In this document: in pieces, positions 40,533 through 49,325 of the stretch
Layout: each line of letters starts with the position of its first letter
Position numbering within the stretch: the stretch's first letter is position 1
Assembly: GCA_944320605.1 (NCBI GenBank)
Contig: CALUIE010000007.1
Span: 1 to 55,539 of the forward strand
Length of the DNA stretch: 55,539 bases
Direction: 5' to 3'
Origin: an uncultured Phocaeicola sp.
Lineage (GTDB): Bacteria; Bacteroidota; Bacteroidia; Bacteroidales; Bacteroidaceae
Position numbers and translations under genes: made by a program
Notes under the pieces: model-generated
What the model was told of the DNA's origin: nothing
Seen by the model: the letters and a program-made list of their open reading frames with translations, nothing else
The model's database searches: none

Positions 40533-42086
40533 TTACAAAGGAATATTACCGTGTTTCTTCGACGGATTAGTAAGTTTCTTAGTCTGCAACTGCTGTAATG
40601 CACGTATAATACGGAAACGTGTGTTACGAGGTTCAATCACATCATCAATATAACCATATTTAGCTGCATTATATGGATTTGCAAACAGTTTAGTATATTC
40701 AGCTTCTTTTTCAGCCATAAATGCCTTAGGATCTTCAGCCTCTTTAGCTTCCTTAGCATAAAGCACTTCTACTGCACCTGCACCACCCATCACGGCTATT
40801 TCGGCAGTAGGCCATGCATAGTTCATATCGCCACGCAATTGTTTACAGCTCATCACAATGTGCGAACCACCATACGATTTGCGCAAAGTGATAGTAACCT
40901 TAGGTACTGTAGCCTCACCGTATGCATAAAGTAATTTAGCTCCATGAAGGATAACAGCATTGTATTCCTGACCAGTACCAGGCAAGAATCCAGGGACGTC
41001 AACAAGCGAAACGATAGGAATATTGAAAGCATCGCAGAAACGAACAAAACGCGCTCCTTTACGTGAGGCATTGCAGTCAAGCACTCCAGCAAGGAATTTA
41101 GGCTGGTTAGCAACAATACCTACAGACTGTCCGTTAAAACGTGCAAAACCTATAATTATATTCTTAGCATAATCACGCTGTACTTCAAGGAACTCACCGT
41201 TATCCACAATAGCCCCGATCACTTCGTACATATCGTATGCCTTATTTGCACTGTCAGGGATAATCTCGTTAAGAGAATCTTCCAAACGGTCTATAGGATC
41301 TGTACAGTCAACGTATGGAGCTTCTTCAAGGTTGTTCTGAGGAATATAGCTCAAAAGTTTACGGATCAATGCCAGTCCTTCTTCTTCTGTAGAAGCTGTG
41401 AAATGAGTAACTCCAGAACGTGTTGAGTGTACGCTTGCACCACCAAGGTCTTCCTGTGACACATCTTCACCAGTCACAGTCTTGACAACCTTAGGACCTG
41501 TAAGGAACATATAAGATGTGCCTTCCATCATAAGAGTAAAGTCAGTCAAAGCAGGAGAATAAACAGCACCGCCGGCACAAGGACCGAAAATACCGGAAAT
41601 CTGAGGAATGACACCAGAAGCAAGGATATTACGCTGGAAAATCTCGGCATAGCCTGCCAATGCGTTAATACCTTCCTGGATACGTGCACCACCAGAATCA
41701 TTAAGTCCGATACATGGAGCACCCATTTTCATAGCCATATCCATCACCTTGCATATCTTCTGTGACATTGTTTCGGACAAAGAACCAGCAGAAACGGTAA
41801 AGTCCTGTGCAAAGACATATACCAATCGTCCTTCTATAGTACCGTAACCTGTAACAACTCCGTCGCCAAGATAGTGTTTCTTGTCCATCCCGAAATTAGT
41901 GCAACGGTGCTTTACAAACATATCCAGTTCCTCGAAACTACCTTCGTCAAGCAACATAGATATACGTTCACGTGCTGTATATTTACCTTTAGAATGCTGT
42001 TTCTCAATAGCCTTTTCACCCCCCCCAAGACGAGCTTGGGCACGCAGTTCAATAAGCTCTTTCACTTTTTCCAATTGATTACTCAT
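40533..42086 (-). CDS. mmdA: Methylmalonyl-CoA decarboxylase alpha subunit (carboxyltransferase)
   Basis: A 517-aa acyl-CoA carboxyltransferase. Two crotonase-like halves: [22 protein letters not shown] and [20 protein letters not shown] in the first, and [20 protein letters not shown] with [14 protein letters not shown] in the second. It transfers the carboxyl of (S)-methylmalonyl-CoA to biotin, giving propionyl-CoA. A propionyl-CoA carboxylase reading is excluded by the adjacent Na+-pump subunits and absence of biotin carboxylase. It precedes the LTD-OadG gene by 18 nt. Confidence 0.93.
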   Translation of the reverse strand: MSNQLEKVKELIELRAQARLGGGEKAIEKQHSKGKYTARERISMLLDEGSFEELDMFVKHRCTNFGMDKKHYLGDGVVTGYGTIEGRLVYVFAQDFTVSAGSLSETMSQKICKVMDMAMKMGAPCIGLNDSGGARIQEGINALAGYAEIFQRNILASGVIPQISGIFGPCAGGAVYSPALTDFTLMMEGTSYMFLTGPKVVKTVTGEDVSQEDLGGASVHSTRSGVTHFTASTEEEGLALIRKLLSYIPQNNLEEAPYVDCTDPIDRLEDSLNEIIPDSANKAYDMYEVIGAIVDNGEFLEVQRDYAKNIIIGFARFNGQSVGIVANQPKFLAGVLDCNASRKGARFVRFCDAFNIPIVSLVDVPGFLPGTGQEYNAVILHGAKLLYAYGEATVPKVTITLRKSYGGSHIVMSCKQLRGDMNYAWPTAEIAVMGGAGAVEVLYAKEAKEAEDPKAFMAEKEAEYTKLFANPYNAAKYGYIDDVIEPRNTRFRIIRALQQLQTKKLTNPSKKHGNIPL

Positions 42087-42152
42087 AATTATAAGTATTT
42101 TTAAGTTTATAATAAGATTAACCGGATAAGGCGATATTCATAAAAATAAGTT

Positions 42153-42194
42153 GAAGAGTCGGCTTGCATATCACAATATGCAAACAGACTCTTC
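42153..42194. terminator. Hairpin between mce and mmdA
   Basis: GAAGAGTC (42153-42160) with GACTCTTC (42187-42194) and inner TTGCATAT/ATATGCAA. The T-run on the minus side is weak, so partial termination or mRNA processing between mce and mmdA is as likely as full termination. Confidence 0.5.
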
Positions 42195-42242
42195 AAACGT
42201 ATATTTATAAAACAGTTATTTCAACCATCGCCTCCCCCATAT

Positions 42243-42647
42243 TTATTTCTCGCAAAGTTCAGTCAAAACCCCCATTGTTGATTTAGGATGAAGGAAAGCT
42301 ATATTAAGATTCTCTGCCCCTTTACGAGGAGCTTTATCAATAAGACGAATTCCTTTGCCTTCAGCATCAGCCAAAGCATTAGCCACACCATCCTCAACGG
42401 CAAAAGCCACATGGTGTACACCCATTCCCCTATTCTCAATAAATTTAGCGATTGTACTTTCAGGACCTGTAGGTTCAAGAAGTTCTATTTTTGTCTCACC
42501 ACATTTCAAAAATGCAGTTCTAACTTTCTGGTCTTCAACGGTTTCAATGTTATAACATTTCAACCCCAATACATTTTCATAATATGGAAGGGCTTCTTCA
42601 ATACTACTCACTGCTATGCCCAAATGTTCAATATGAGATATTTTCAT
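42243..42647 (-). CDS. mce: Methylmalonyl-CoA epimerase
   Basis: A 134-aa VOC-fold metalloenzyme converting (R)- to (S)-methylmalonyl-CoA, feeding the decarboxylase downstream. ISHIEHLGIAVSSIEEALPYY, ELLEPTGPES and MGVHHVAFAVEDG carry the metal ligands (His, Gln/Glu, His, Glu in KIELLEP). It is 156 nt upstream of mmdA, with a hairpin between. Together they complete the succinate-to-propionate route. Confidence 0.94.
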   Translation of the reverse strand: MKISHIEHLGIAVSSIEEALPYYENVLGLKCYNIETVEDQKVRTAFLKCGETKIELLEPTGPESTIAKFIENRGMGVHHVAFAVEDGVANALADAEGKGIRLIDKAPRKGAENLNIAFLHPKSTMGVLTELCEK

Positions 42648-42817
42648 AATGATGTTGTTTTTTTTGATATTAAATTAAAGTTCATAAATAATGATAGACA
42701 AAGAAAATAAATTTGAATTAAAGTACGAAACTTTTTCCGTAAATATTTACCCTAATTACTTTTTTATAACGTCTGAAAGTCAATTTTGAAAACTTAAGTT
42801 GGCAATCATCCGTTACA

Positions 42818-43783
42818 TCACAAATATATTTTCTCCAATATTTTATTAAGCCATCTCCACTTCAGCCTGTACCACCGGCGTGTGCTAAGTTGCTTACCGC
42901 CAAACCTTAATATGAAATCACGATACCCATATTTTTTAAAAGGAAGTCCGGCATCAATAAATTCAAAATGACTGTAACCATTCTCCCTTGAATATAACAT
43001 GGCATTCCATACAGCCAACACTCCGGGGTATAGTGTTGGATAACTCTTACGCATTCCTCCTGAGAACAAAAGGAATACCGTATCGTCAGAAAACAGGCAG
43101 CATGATCCTCCGATTATTTTATCGTTATAAGATACTGTGAATATTTTTCCAACTTCTTCTGATTCGTTCCCCAAATCCAAAAGGGCAGTAAAAAAATCAA
43201 CTCCAGGAAGATATTTGAAAACTTTAGAAGAATAATAATTTTTCAACATTCTGAAAAAATACTGAACCTTGAGTTTATCATCGGCAACACCCAAAACAGC
43301 TCCATTTTTCAGTCCCTGCTGTATCTGGCGTTTTCTTGAACCTCCCATCCATTTGTCTATAGTGGAATGATGAATGGAATTTATTACTCTTAAACGTTTT
43401 ACAGGGAAATATCCGTTCTTTCTGAAATAACGATAGCCGAAAAGCGGCTCGTTCAAATTTCTGAATTCAATAACAAAAAAGTTATCCTTATTCCTGTTGG
43501 TAAAATAAGAAAGAAGCTCGTCGAAAATCAAATCATGTCTTATATCCGTATCAAAATACTCTCCGGTATCATATATAACACATTTTTGTAAAAAACATGA
43601 TTTTCTGATTACACACAACAATTTTCCAATCGGTTTTTCTCGGTCAAAGGCCACAAGCATGAAAGGATTATATCCGGGAGTCCGTTCAAGAATCCTAAAC
43701 AGGCTGACCGAATGAAACACGTTCTTCCCCGGAAGAAGAGGCAACGTTTCAGAATGTTCGTATGTAACCAAACGTATTGCCAT
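42818..43783 (-). CDS. GNAT/FemAB-like acyltransferase
   Basis: A 321-aa protein (from the ATG at 43783). The C-terminal half resembles FemAB/GNAT folds: EVGKIFTVSYNDKIIGGSCCLFSDDTVFLLFSGG, LAVWNAMLYSRENGYSHFEFIDAGLP and YGYRDFILRFGGK. The N-terminal half (YEHSETLPLLPGKNVFHS, FNPFMLVAFDREKPIG-like) is of the same double-GNAT arrangement. Related proteins act on peptidoglycan, lipids or polysaccharide; the substrate is unknown. The -7 box CAAATTTA at 43790-43797 nearly touches the start, which disfavours the ATG at 43792. Confidence 0.72.
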   Translation of the reverse strand: MAIRLVTYEHSETLPLLPGKNVFHSVSLFRILERTPGYNPFMLVAFDREKPIGKLLCVIRKSCFLQKCVIYDTGEYFDTDIRHDLIFDELLSYFTNRNKDNFFVIEFRNLNEPLFGYRYFRKNGYFPVKRLRVINSIHHSTIDKWMGGSRKRQIQQGLKNGAVLGVADDKLKVQYFFRMLKNYYSSKVFKYLPGVDFFTALLDLGNESEEVGKIFTVSYNDKIIGGSCCLFSDDTVFLLFSGGMRKSYPTLYPGVLAVWNAMLYSRENGYSHFEFIDAGLPFKKYGYRDFILRFGGKQLSTRRWYRLKWRWLNKILEKIYL

Positions 43784-43881
43784 ATATTGCAAATTTACAT
43801 AAAAAGTTTCAGTCTTAAAAACGAAAAGCTAATAATATATCCACATCTCTGAATTAAAAGTCTGAAAACTATGTTTTCCAC

Positions 43882-43912
43882 TTTGTACTTCTCTTGGTTT
43901 GCACTATATTTG
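43882..43912 (+). promoter_or_regulatory. Promoter of the nitroreductase gene
   Basis: TTTG (43882-43885), exactly 19 nt, TATATTTG (43905-43912): a full match to the Bacteroidetes promoter. It fixes the downstream ATG at 43936 as the start. Confidence 0.85.
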
Positions 43913-43935
43913 TACAAATCAATTTTAAACATCTT

Positions 43936-44472
43936 ATGAAAAATTTCAGCGACCTCATAAAATCAAGGCGTAGTATGCGCAAATTCACTGCACAGGAGCT
44001 CACACAAGAAGAAGTGGTAACACTACTCAAAGCAGCTCTGATGTCACCTACATCAAAACGTTCAAATTGTTGGCAATTTATCGTCGTTGATGACAAGGAT
44101 ATACTCGAAAAACTGTCTTACTGTAAGGAAGCAAGTGCATCATTCATAAAAGATGCGGCATTAGCTATAGTCGTGACAGCCGACCCTATGGTAAGCGATG
44201 TATGGATTGAAGATGCGTCAATAGCCTCCATCATGATACAGCTTCAGGCAGAAGACCTCGGATTGGGAAGTTGCTGGGTGCAGCTTCGTGAAAGATTCAC
44301 AGCAAACGGCATTCCATCAAACGAATATGTACACGAAGTTCTTGACCTTCCTTTACAACTACAGGCATTGTCGATTATTGCAATAGGACATAAAGGTATG
44401 GAAAGAAAACCTTTCGATGAATCACACCTTCAATGGGAAAAAATCCATATTAACAAATACGGAGGGAAATAA
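43936..44472 (+). CDS. Nitroreductase-family flavoprotein
   Basis: A 178-aa FMN-dependent oxidoreductase. MKNFSDLIKSRRSMRKF has the SRRSxR FMN-phosphate motif; ALMSPTSKRSNCWQFIVVDD and EDLGLGSCWVQLRERF follow. The physiological substrate is unknown (quinones, nitro compounds or thiol-related in this group). The promoter position excludes the ATG at 43894. A GGAGGG in its last codons serves the next gene, so it leads a four-gene unit with the DUF2520 protein, kdsC and maf. Confidence 0.88.
   Translation: MKNFSDLIKSRRSMRKFTAQELTQEEVVTLLKAALMSPTSKRSNCWQFIVVDDKDILEKLSYCKEASASFIKDAALAIVVTADPMVSDVWIEDASIASIMIQLQAEDLGLGSCWVQLRERFTANGIPSNEYVHEVLDLPLQLQALSIIAIGHKGMERKPFDESHLQWEKIHINKYGGK
44461..44466 (+). 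promoter_or_regulatory. Strong Shine-Dalgarno deciding a GTG start
   Basis: GGAGGG lies 8 nt before GTG 44475-44477, inside the end of the nitroreductase gene. Strong SD sequences are uncommon in this phylum; it supports the GTG start of the DUF2520 gene. Confidence 0.6.
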
Positions 44473-44474
44473 CA

Positions 44475-45272
44475 GTGAAACATTCAGAAATTCTTCCTTC
44501 AATAGTATTGATAGGAGCCGGAAATGTAGCAACACATCTTGGAAAAGCATTACACGAAGCAGGATGTCTGATTAAAATGATTTACAGCAGAACGCAAGAA
44601 TCGGCAAAAACACTTGCCGAGAACATAGGCTGCCCTTACACAACAGACATAACATCAGCAGACAATGATGCCGATATTTATATTGTATCACTGAAAGATT
44701 CAGTACTCGAAACAATACTTCCGCAACTTGTAAAATGTAATCCAAATGCCTTATATGTACATACAGCCGGAAGTGTATCCATAGACATTTGGAAAGGAAT
44801 TACAGCCAGATACGGTGTACTATACCCTATGCAGACATTCAGCAAACAAAGAAAAATCGATTTTGACAATGTACATTTCTTCATTGAGGCAAACAACAAG
44901 AAAGATACGGAGTTACTTATCAAAACAGCATCATTGTTAAGTAGCCATGTGTTCGAGGCATCATCTGAACAAAGAAAATATCTGCATATATCAGCTGTGT
45001 TTGCCTGTAATTTCACCAACCACATATATGCTATATGCGAACATATACTTAACTCACACGGACTTCCATTCAGTGCAATGCTGCCGCTTATAGACGAAAC
45101 GGCCGAAAAAGTACACCACTTATCACCCGTATTGGCACAAACAGGACCAGCCCAAAGAAATGACCATAACATAATGGAAAGCCATCTGGACATGTTAAAA
45201 GACGAGCCCAAAACAGCAGAACTATACAAACTTATCAGCGAAAGCATACAGAATTATAAGAATAATATATGA
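44475..45272 (+). CDS. Rossmann-fold DUF2520 protein
   Basis: A 265-aa NADP-binding protein starting at GTG. The dinucleotide loop [18 protein letters not shown] is near the N-terminus; [31 protein letters not shown] and [14 protein letters not shown] follow. The C-terminal helical domain ([22 protein letters not shown]) resembles ketopantoate-reductase or proline-reductase (ProC)-like folds. The DUF2520 family has no agreed reaction. Its stop overlaps the kdsC start (ATGA). Confidence 0.82.
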   Translation: MKHSEILPSIVLIGAGNVATHLGKALHEAGCLIKMIYSRTQESAKTLAENIGCPYTTDITSADNDADIYIVSLKDSVLETILPQLVKCNPNALYVHTAGSVSIDIWKGITARYGVLYPMQTFSKQRKIDFDNVHFFIEANNKKDTELLIKTASLLSSHVFEASSEQRKYLHISAVFACNFTNHIYAICEHILNSHGLPFSAMLPLIDETAEKVHHLSPVLAQTGPAQRNDHNIMESHLDMLKDEPKTAELYKLISESIQNYKNNI

Positions 45273-45787
45273 TAAACTACGACCTCACTAAGATAAAAGC
45301 ATTGTTCTTCGATGTTGACGGAGTTTTGAGTGGTGACACAGTTCCACTTCACCCCAACGGAGAGCCGATGCGCATGATAAACATAAAAGACGGATACGCC
45401 ATACAATTCGCTGTGAAATGTGGATTACACATAGCTATAATCACAGGTGGACACACAGAAGCCGTCAGATTAAGATTCGAAGGCCTCGGAGTGAAAGACG
45501 TATGTATGGGAGCATCCATAAAGACAAAAGAATACCACGAACTTATGAAAAAATATGATCTCAAGCCGGAAGAAGTACTCTATATGGGTGATGACATACC
45601 AGACTATGAAGTCCTTCGCCTTGTAGGTCTCCCCTGCTGTCCGGCAGATGCCGCTCCGGATATAAAAGCAGTATGCAAATACATCTCCCACCGTGCCGGA
45701 GGTCAGGGTTGTGGTCGCGATGTAATAGAACAGGTACTCCGTGCCCAGGGAAAATGGATGTCGCACGAAGAAGCATTCGGATGGTAA
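45269..45787 (+). CDS. kdsC: 3-deoxy-D-manno-octulosonate 8-phosphate phosphatase-like HAD protein
   Basis: A 172-aa HAD phosphatase of the C0, tetramer-forming type. [13 protein letters not shown] supplies the nucleophile and acid Asps; ITGGHTEAV is motif [24 protein letters not shown] is motifs III and IV. It removes phosphate from KDO-8-P for LPS inner-core synthesis. Substrate assignment is by family; no other kds gene is nearby. maf follows by 21 nt. Confidence 0.88.
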   Translation: MINYDLTKIKALFFDVDGVLSGDTVPLHPNGEPMRMINIKDGYAIQFAVKCGLHIAIITGGHTEAVRLRFEGLGVKDVCMGASIKTKEYHELMKKYDLKPEEVLYMGDDIPDYEVLRLVGLPCCPADAAPDIKAVCKYISHRAGGQGCGRDVIEQVLRAQGKWMSHEEAFGW

Positions 45788-45808
45788 AAAACTTAAATAA
45801 AGAATACA

Positions 45809-46402
45809 ATGTTAGAGAATCTCAAGAATTATAACATAATCCTTGCGTCAAATTCGCCACGCCGCCGCGAACTCCTCTCCGGTTTAGGTCTTAATTACGA
45901 AGTGAAACTTATAGAAGGAATTGACGAAAGTTACCCACAACACCTTAGCGGAAGTGAAATACCAATCTTTATTTCACAAATAAAAGCTGCAGCATACCGT
46001 TCTATGATGGCTGATAATGACCTTGTGATAACAGCAGACACAATTGTCTATGCCGACAGTGAGGTATTAGGCAAACCTAAGGACAGAGAAGACGCTGTAA
46101 GAATGCTGAAAACGCTATCCGGACATACACATCAGGTAATAACAGGAGTAAGTATCACTACCAACGAATTCCAAAAAAGTTTTGCCTCAGTATCAGACGT
46201 AACATTCGACAACCTTACAGATGAAGAAATAAATTTCTATATAGACCACTACAAGCCTTACGATAAAGCAGGAGCATACGGCATCCAAGAATGGATAGGA
46301 TTTATAGGCGTTTCAGGAATACGCGGATCTTATTTCAATGTAATGGGACTACCTGTACAGAGACTTTACAGGGAATTAAAAGAAATACAAGAATTTAAAT
46401 AA
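45809..46402 (+). CDS. maf: Maf-family nucleotide pyrophosphatase
   Basis: A 197-aa enzyme hydrolysing non-canonical or pyrimidine NTPs. Motifs: ILASNSPRRRELL, ITADTIVYADSEVLGKPKD, SGHTHQVITGV, and YKPYDKAGAYGIQEW. YhdE-type Maf (dTTP/UTP pyrophosphatase) is the closest type by motif. It closes the nitroreductase-DUF2520-kdsC-maf run. Confidence 0.93.
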   Translation: MLENLKNYNIILASNSPRRRELLSGLGLNYEVKLIEGIDESYPQHLSGSEIPIFISQIKAAAYRSMMADNDLVITADTIVYADSEVLGKPKDREDAVRMLKTLSGHTHQVITGVSITTNEFQKSFASVSDVTFDNLTDEEINFYIDHYKPYDKAGAYGIQEWIGFIGVSGIRGSYFNVMGLPVQRLYRELKEIQEFK

Positions 46403-46455
46403 ACATCAGTTAAATATTAAGACGAGCACACAAAAACTCTTTTCCGTCCGCATAT

Positions 46456-46545
46456 TCTATAAACACAACTTATATTTGTAAAAACCACACTGTTGTTTAT
46501 AAAAACCACACTGTTATTTATACAAACCACAGTGTGGTTTATAGA
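46456..46545. repeat. 90-bp intergenic repeat, copy B
   Basis: Second copy of the element at 18173-18262, here between the converging maf and ilvE genes. It begins TCTATAAACACAACTTA and ends GTGTGGTTTATAGA, with 21-nt units CTTATATTTGTAAAAACC, CTGTTGTTTATAAAAACC, CTGTTATTTATACAAACC each ended by ACA. The last unit is inverted relative to the others, creating the palindrome AAACCACAGTGTGGTTT. Confidence 0.8.
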
Positions 46546-46585
46546 ATTCTTCGAAGAATTTTTGAACTTTTCAAGCTGACAATAA

Positions 46586-46621
46586 CAAAAAAAGCGACCG
46601 GATCATTCAGATCCGATCGCT
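46586..46621 (-). terminator. Terminator of ilvE
   Basis: AGCGACCGGATC (46593-46604) pairs with GATCCGATCGCT (46610-46621), one mismatch; on the minus strand it runs into seven T residues. It lies 25 nt after the ilvE stop. Confidence 0.85.
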
Positions 46622-46646
46622 CACTTATCTTTTGTTATTTTCAGAA

Positions 46647-47666
46647 TTATTCAACAATCATAACCCATCCATATGGATCCGGTTCGTCGCCATACTGTAT
46701 AGCACGAAGTTTGTTATACAGTTTCTCGCTTATAGGACCGGGCTTGCCGTTCTTGGCAATGACGTAAGATTTATTGTTTTCAAGGTCGTCTATACGTTCG
46801 ATTGGGCTAATTACGGCTGCAGTACCGCAAGCTCCGGCTTCCTCGAATGTTTCAAGTTCTTCTTCCGCAATAGGACGGCGTTCGACTTTCAATCCCATGT
46901 CTTCAGCCAACTGCATAAGGCTTCTGTTAGTGATGGAAGGAAGGATAGACGTAGAAAGCGGAGTTACGTATGTATTGTCCTTGATACCGAAGAAATTGGC
47001 AGCACCGCACTCGTCGATATATTTCTTTTCCTTTGCATCGAGATAGAACTCGCTGGCATAACCTGCATCGTGAGCCATCTTGTTTGCACGGAGACTTGCC
47101 GCATAGTTACCTCCGACCTTGAAAGTACCGGTGCCAAGAGGTGCCGCACGGTCAAACTGACGGATTATAACGTACGGATTGGTAGCGAAACCGCCTTTGA
47201 AATATGGACCTACAGGAGTAACAAACACCACGAAAAGGTATTCACTGGCAGGATGTACGCCTACCTGTGCGCCTGTACCGATAAGCAGCGGACGTATGTA
47301 GAGTGATGCGCCGCTCTCGTACGGAGGAATGAAACGCTCATTTGCCTTTACCACTTTTTTTACTGCCTCGCAGAAAAGTTCTGTAGGGAACTCCGGCATA
47401 AGAATACCGTTGCAAGTGCTTTGCAAACGTTCCGCATTAGCCTGCGGACGGAATACACGGATTTTTCCATCCTTACCGCGATATGCCTTCAATCCTTCGA
47501 ATGCTTCCTGACCATAATGCAGACATGTAGCCGCCATGTGAATATTTAATGTTTCTTCCGAACAAAGTTCCAGTTCACCCCACTTACCGTCGCGATAATA
47601 ACAACGTACGTTGTAATCTGTCTTCATATAACCGAACGACAAATTAGACCAGTCAATTTCTTTCAT
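46647..47666 (-). CDS. ilvE: Branched-chain amino acid aminotransferase
   Basis: A 339-aa PLP class IV enzyme of the mitochondrial/BCAT type. FEGLKAYRGKDGKIRVFRP, YIRPLLIGTGAQVGVHPA, the lysine region FYLDAKEKKYIDECGAANFF and GACGTAAVISPI are in place. It interconverts Leu, Ile and Val with their 2-oxo acids. A CAAATGTA box at 47715-47722 lies 48 nt upstream. Monocistronic. Confidence 0.95.
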   Translation of the reverse strand: MKEIDWSNLSFGYMKTDYNVRCYYRDGKWGELELCSEETLNIHMAATCLHYGQEAFEGLKAYRGKDGKIRVFRPQANAERLQSTCNGILMPEFPTELFCEAVKKVVKANERFIPPYESGASLYIRPLLIGTGAQVGVHPASEYLFVVFVTPVGPYFKGGFATNPYVIIRQFDRAAPLGTGTFKVGGNYAASLRANKMAHDAGYASEFYLDAKEKKYIDECGAANFFGIKDNTYVTPLSTSILPSITNRSLMQLAEDMGLKVERRPIAEEELETFEEAGACGTAAVISPIERIDDLENNKSYVIAKNGKPGPISEKLYNKLRAIQYGDEPDPYGWVMIVE

Positions 47667-47802
47667 AACTTTATTATTTAATATTTTTTGTTTCTTATAT
47701 TATTACATTGACGGCAAATGTAAGATTTTAATTTACATATTCCAATTTTTACAATGAATATTTAGACCAAAATCCTTAAATGCCGGCATATCGCTTACAT
47801 TA

Positions 47803-48012
47803 TTATTCGTCGTCCAAATGTCCGTCATCAAGCATTTTCTTTATTTCCTCATCTGTTTTATACAACTTATCCTTACAGAACTTTATGAGTCGCTGCGCCT
47901 CCTTCAGATTCTCGCCAAGTTGGTCTATATCAAGTTCACCACTCTCTATTCTTGCCACTATCGCCTCAAGTTTCTTCATGGCTTCGGTGTATGTTTCTTT
48001 CTTTGCTGCCAT
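47803..48012 (-). CDS. xseB: Exodeoxyribonuclease VII small subunit
   Basis: A 69-aa helical protein: YTEAMKKLEAIVARIESGEL, then DQLGENLKEAQRLIKFCKDKL. It binds XseA in the nuclease that degrades single-stranded DNA into oligonucleotides. The acidic C-terminus (MLDDGHLDDE) is usual. It follows xseA by 10 nt. Confidence 0.93.
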   Translation of the reverse strand: MAAKKETYTEAMKKLEAIVARIESGELDIDQLGENLKEAQRLIKFCKDKLYKTDEEIKKMLDDGHLDDE

Positions 48013-48022
48013 AACTAAATTT

Positions 48023-49321
48023 TTATTTTACTATACTTTTGAATTTTCCTGTAGCCAATACCGTTTCAATCTCATCACCAGATTTAAGCATCGACACATC
48101 CTTTACAGATTTGCCGTTCAGGAGAGTTATACTGTATCCTCGTTTCAAAAGCTGTTCGGGCGATGCGGATTTCAGAATTCTCTCCATCAAATCAATCTTA
48201 TGCGTCTCTTTTTCCATAACCGAACGCGCATACACCAGCAGGCGAGGATATACATCCATACGATGTTGCTCCACAAGGAAACGCTTCTGCCAGGACATTG
48301 CCAAACGCGAATACATACGTTCGCATCGCATGTTCTCCCTCTGGAGCCTTGACTGCACAACAAAAGGAATACGGGCAACGAGTCTGTTCAGGCGTTCCGT
48401 TTCTTCATTAATCAATACAGGTATTTCGTTACGGATACGTTCCGACAATTCGTCTAAACGGCTTGCTGTCCGGAGCATAATACCTATTATATATTCAGCA
48501 GCCGCAGTCGGTGTCTTAACCCTTGTATGAGAAACCATGTCAATAACCGTGTCATCACGTTCATGTCCTATACCGGTTATTATAGGCAAGGGGAACTGTG
48601 CGCAATGGGCAGCCAAATTGTATGTATCGAATCCGGACAAATCTGATGTCGCGCCTCCTCCACGGATTATCACTACCGCATCCCAGTTTTCACACTCGGA
48701 ATATATTCTTTCGAGAGATAATATTATGGTTTCTTCCACCTTTTCGCCCTGCATTATTGCCGGAAAAAGTTTAGTATAAAAGACAAAACCGAATTTGTTG
48801 GAATGCAGTTGATTGCAGAAATCACCATAACCGGCGGCCGTAGCCGAGGAAATGACAGCTATCCTTTGTACAAGTTCCGGCATTTCAAGTTCCTTATTCA
48901 TAGTAAGGATACCTTCCTCGTCAAGGCGTTTCAGTATTTCTTTCCTTCTGCGTGCCATATCGCCTATCGTAAATGCGGGGTCAATATCGACAACGGTAAG
49001 AGAGAAACCGTAAAGTTCGTGAAAATCGACAGTTACTTTAACCATAACCTTTATTCCGGAGACAAAAACCTGACCTGTCTCACTCTCAAAATACGGACGC
49101 AAGCGCAGGAAGACATTGCTCCATATCACTCCACGCGCTTTTGCTATCAAAGCGTTGCTTTTAGGATCTTTCTGTATAAACTCAAGATAACAATGACCGG
49201 AATAATTGGAACGCACGTCGCTCAATTCCGCCTGTATCCAATATTCGTCTGGCAGAATAGAATGAAGTCCACGCCGTACAAGGGCATTCAGCTCGTATAA
49301 AGACATTGCTCGGTTTTCCAT
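48023..49321 (-). CDS. xseA: Exodeoxyribonuclease VII large subunit
   Basis: A 432-aa catalytic subunit. N-terminal OB domain (SLYELNALVRRGLHSIL, WIQAELSDVRSNYSGHCYLEF), catalytic core with VVIIRGGGATSDLSGFDTYNLA and the GIGHERDDTVIDMV segment carrying nuclease residues, a coiled middle (~275-390), and the final KRGYSITLLNGK. The gene begins 4 nt after the subtilase stop and precedes xseB. Confidence 0.95.
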   Translation of the reverse strand: MENRAMSLYELNALVRRGLHSILPDEYWIQAELSDVRSNYSGHCYLEFIQKDPKSNALIAKARGVIWSNVFLRLRPYFESETGQVFVSGIKVMVKVTVDFHELYGFSLTVVDIDPAFTIGDMARRRKEILKRLDEEGILTMNKELEMPELVQRIAVISSATAAGYGDFCNQLHSNKFGFVFYTKLFPAIMQGEKVEETIILSLERIYSECENWDAVVIIRGGGATSDLSGFDTYNLAAHCAQFPLPIITGIGHERDDTVIDMVSHTRVKTPTAAAEYIIGIMLRTASRLDELSERIRNEIPVLINEETERLNRLVARIPFVVQSRLQRENMRCERMYSRLAMSWQKRFLVEQHRMDVYPRLLVYARSVMEKETHKIDLMERILKSASPEQLLKRGYSITLLNGKSVKDVSMLKSGDEIETVLATGKFKSIVK

Positions 49322-49325
49322 ATCA

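Noticed and set aside
40533-42086. Propionyl-CoA carboxylase beta subunit
   Set aside because: No biotin carboxylase gene is present, while Na+-pump beta, OadG-like and biotin carrier genes adjoin.
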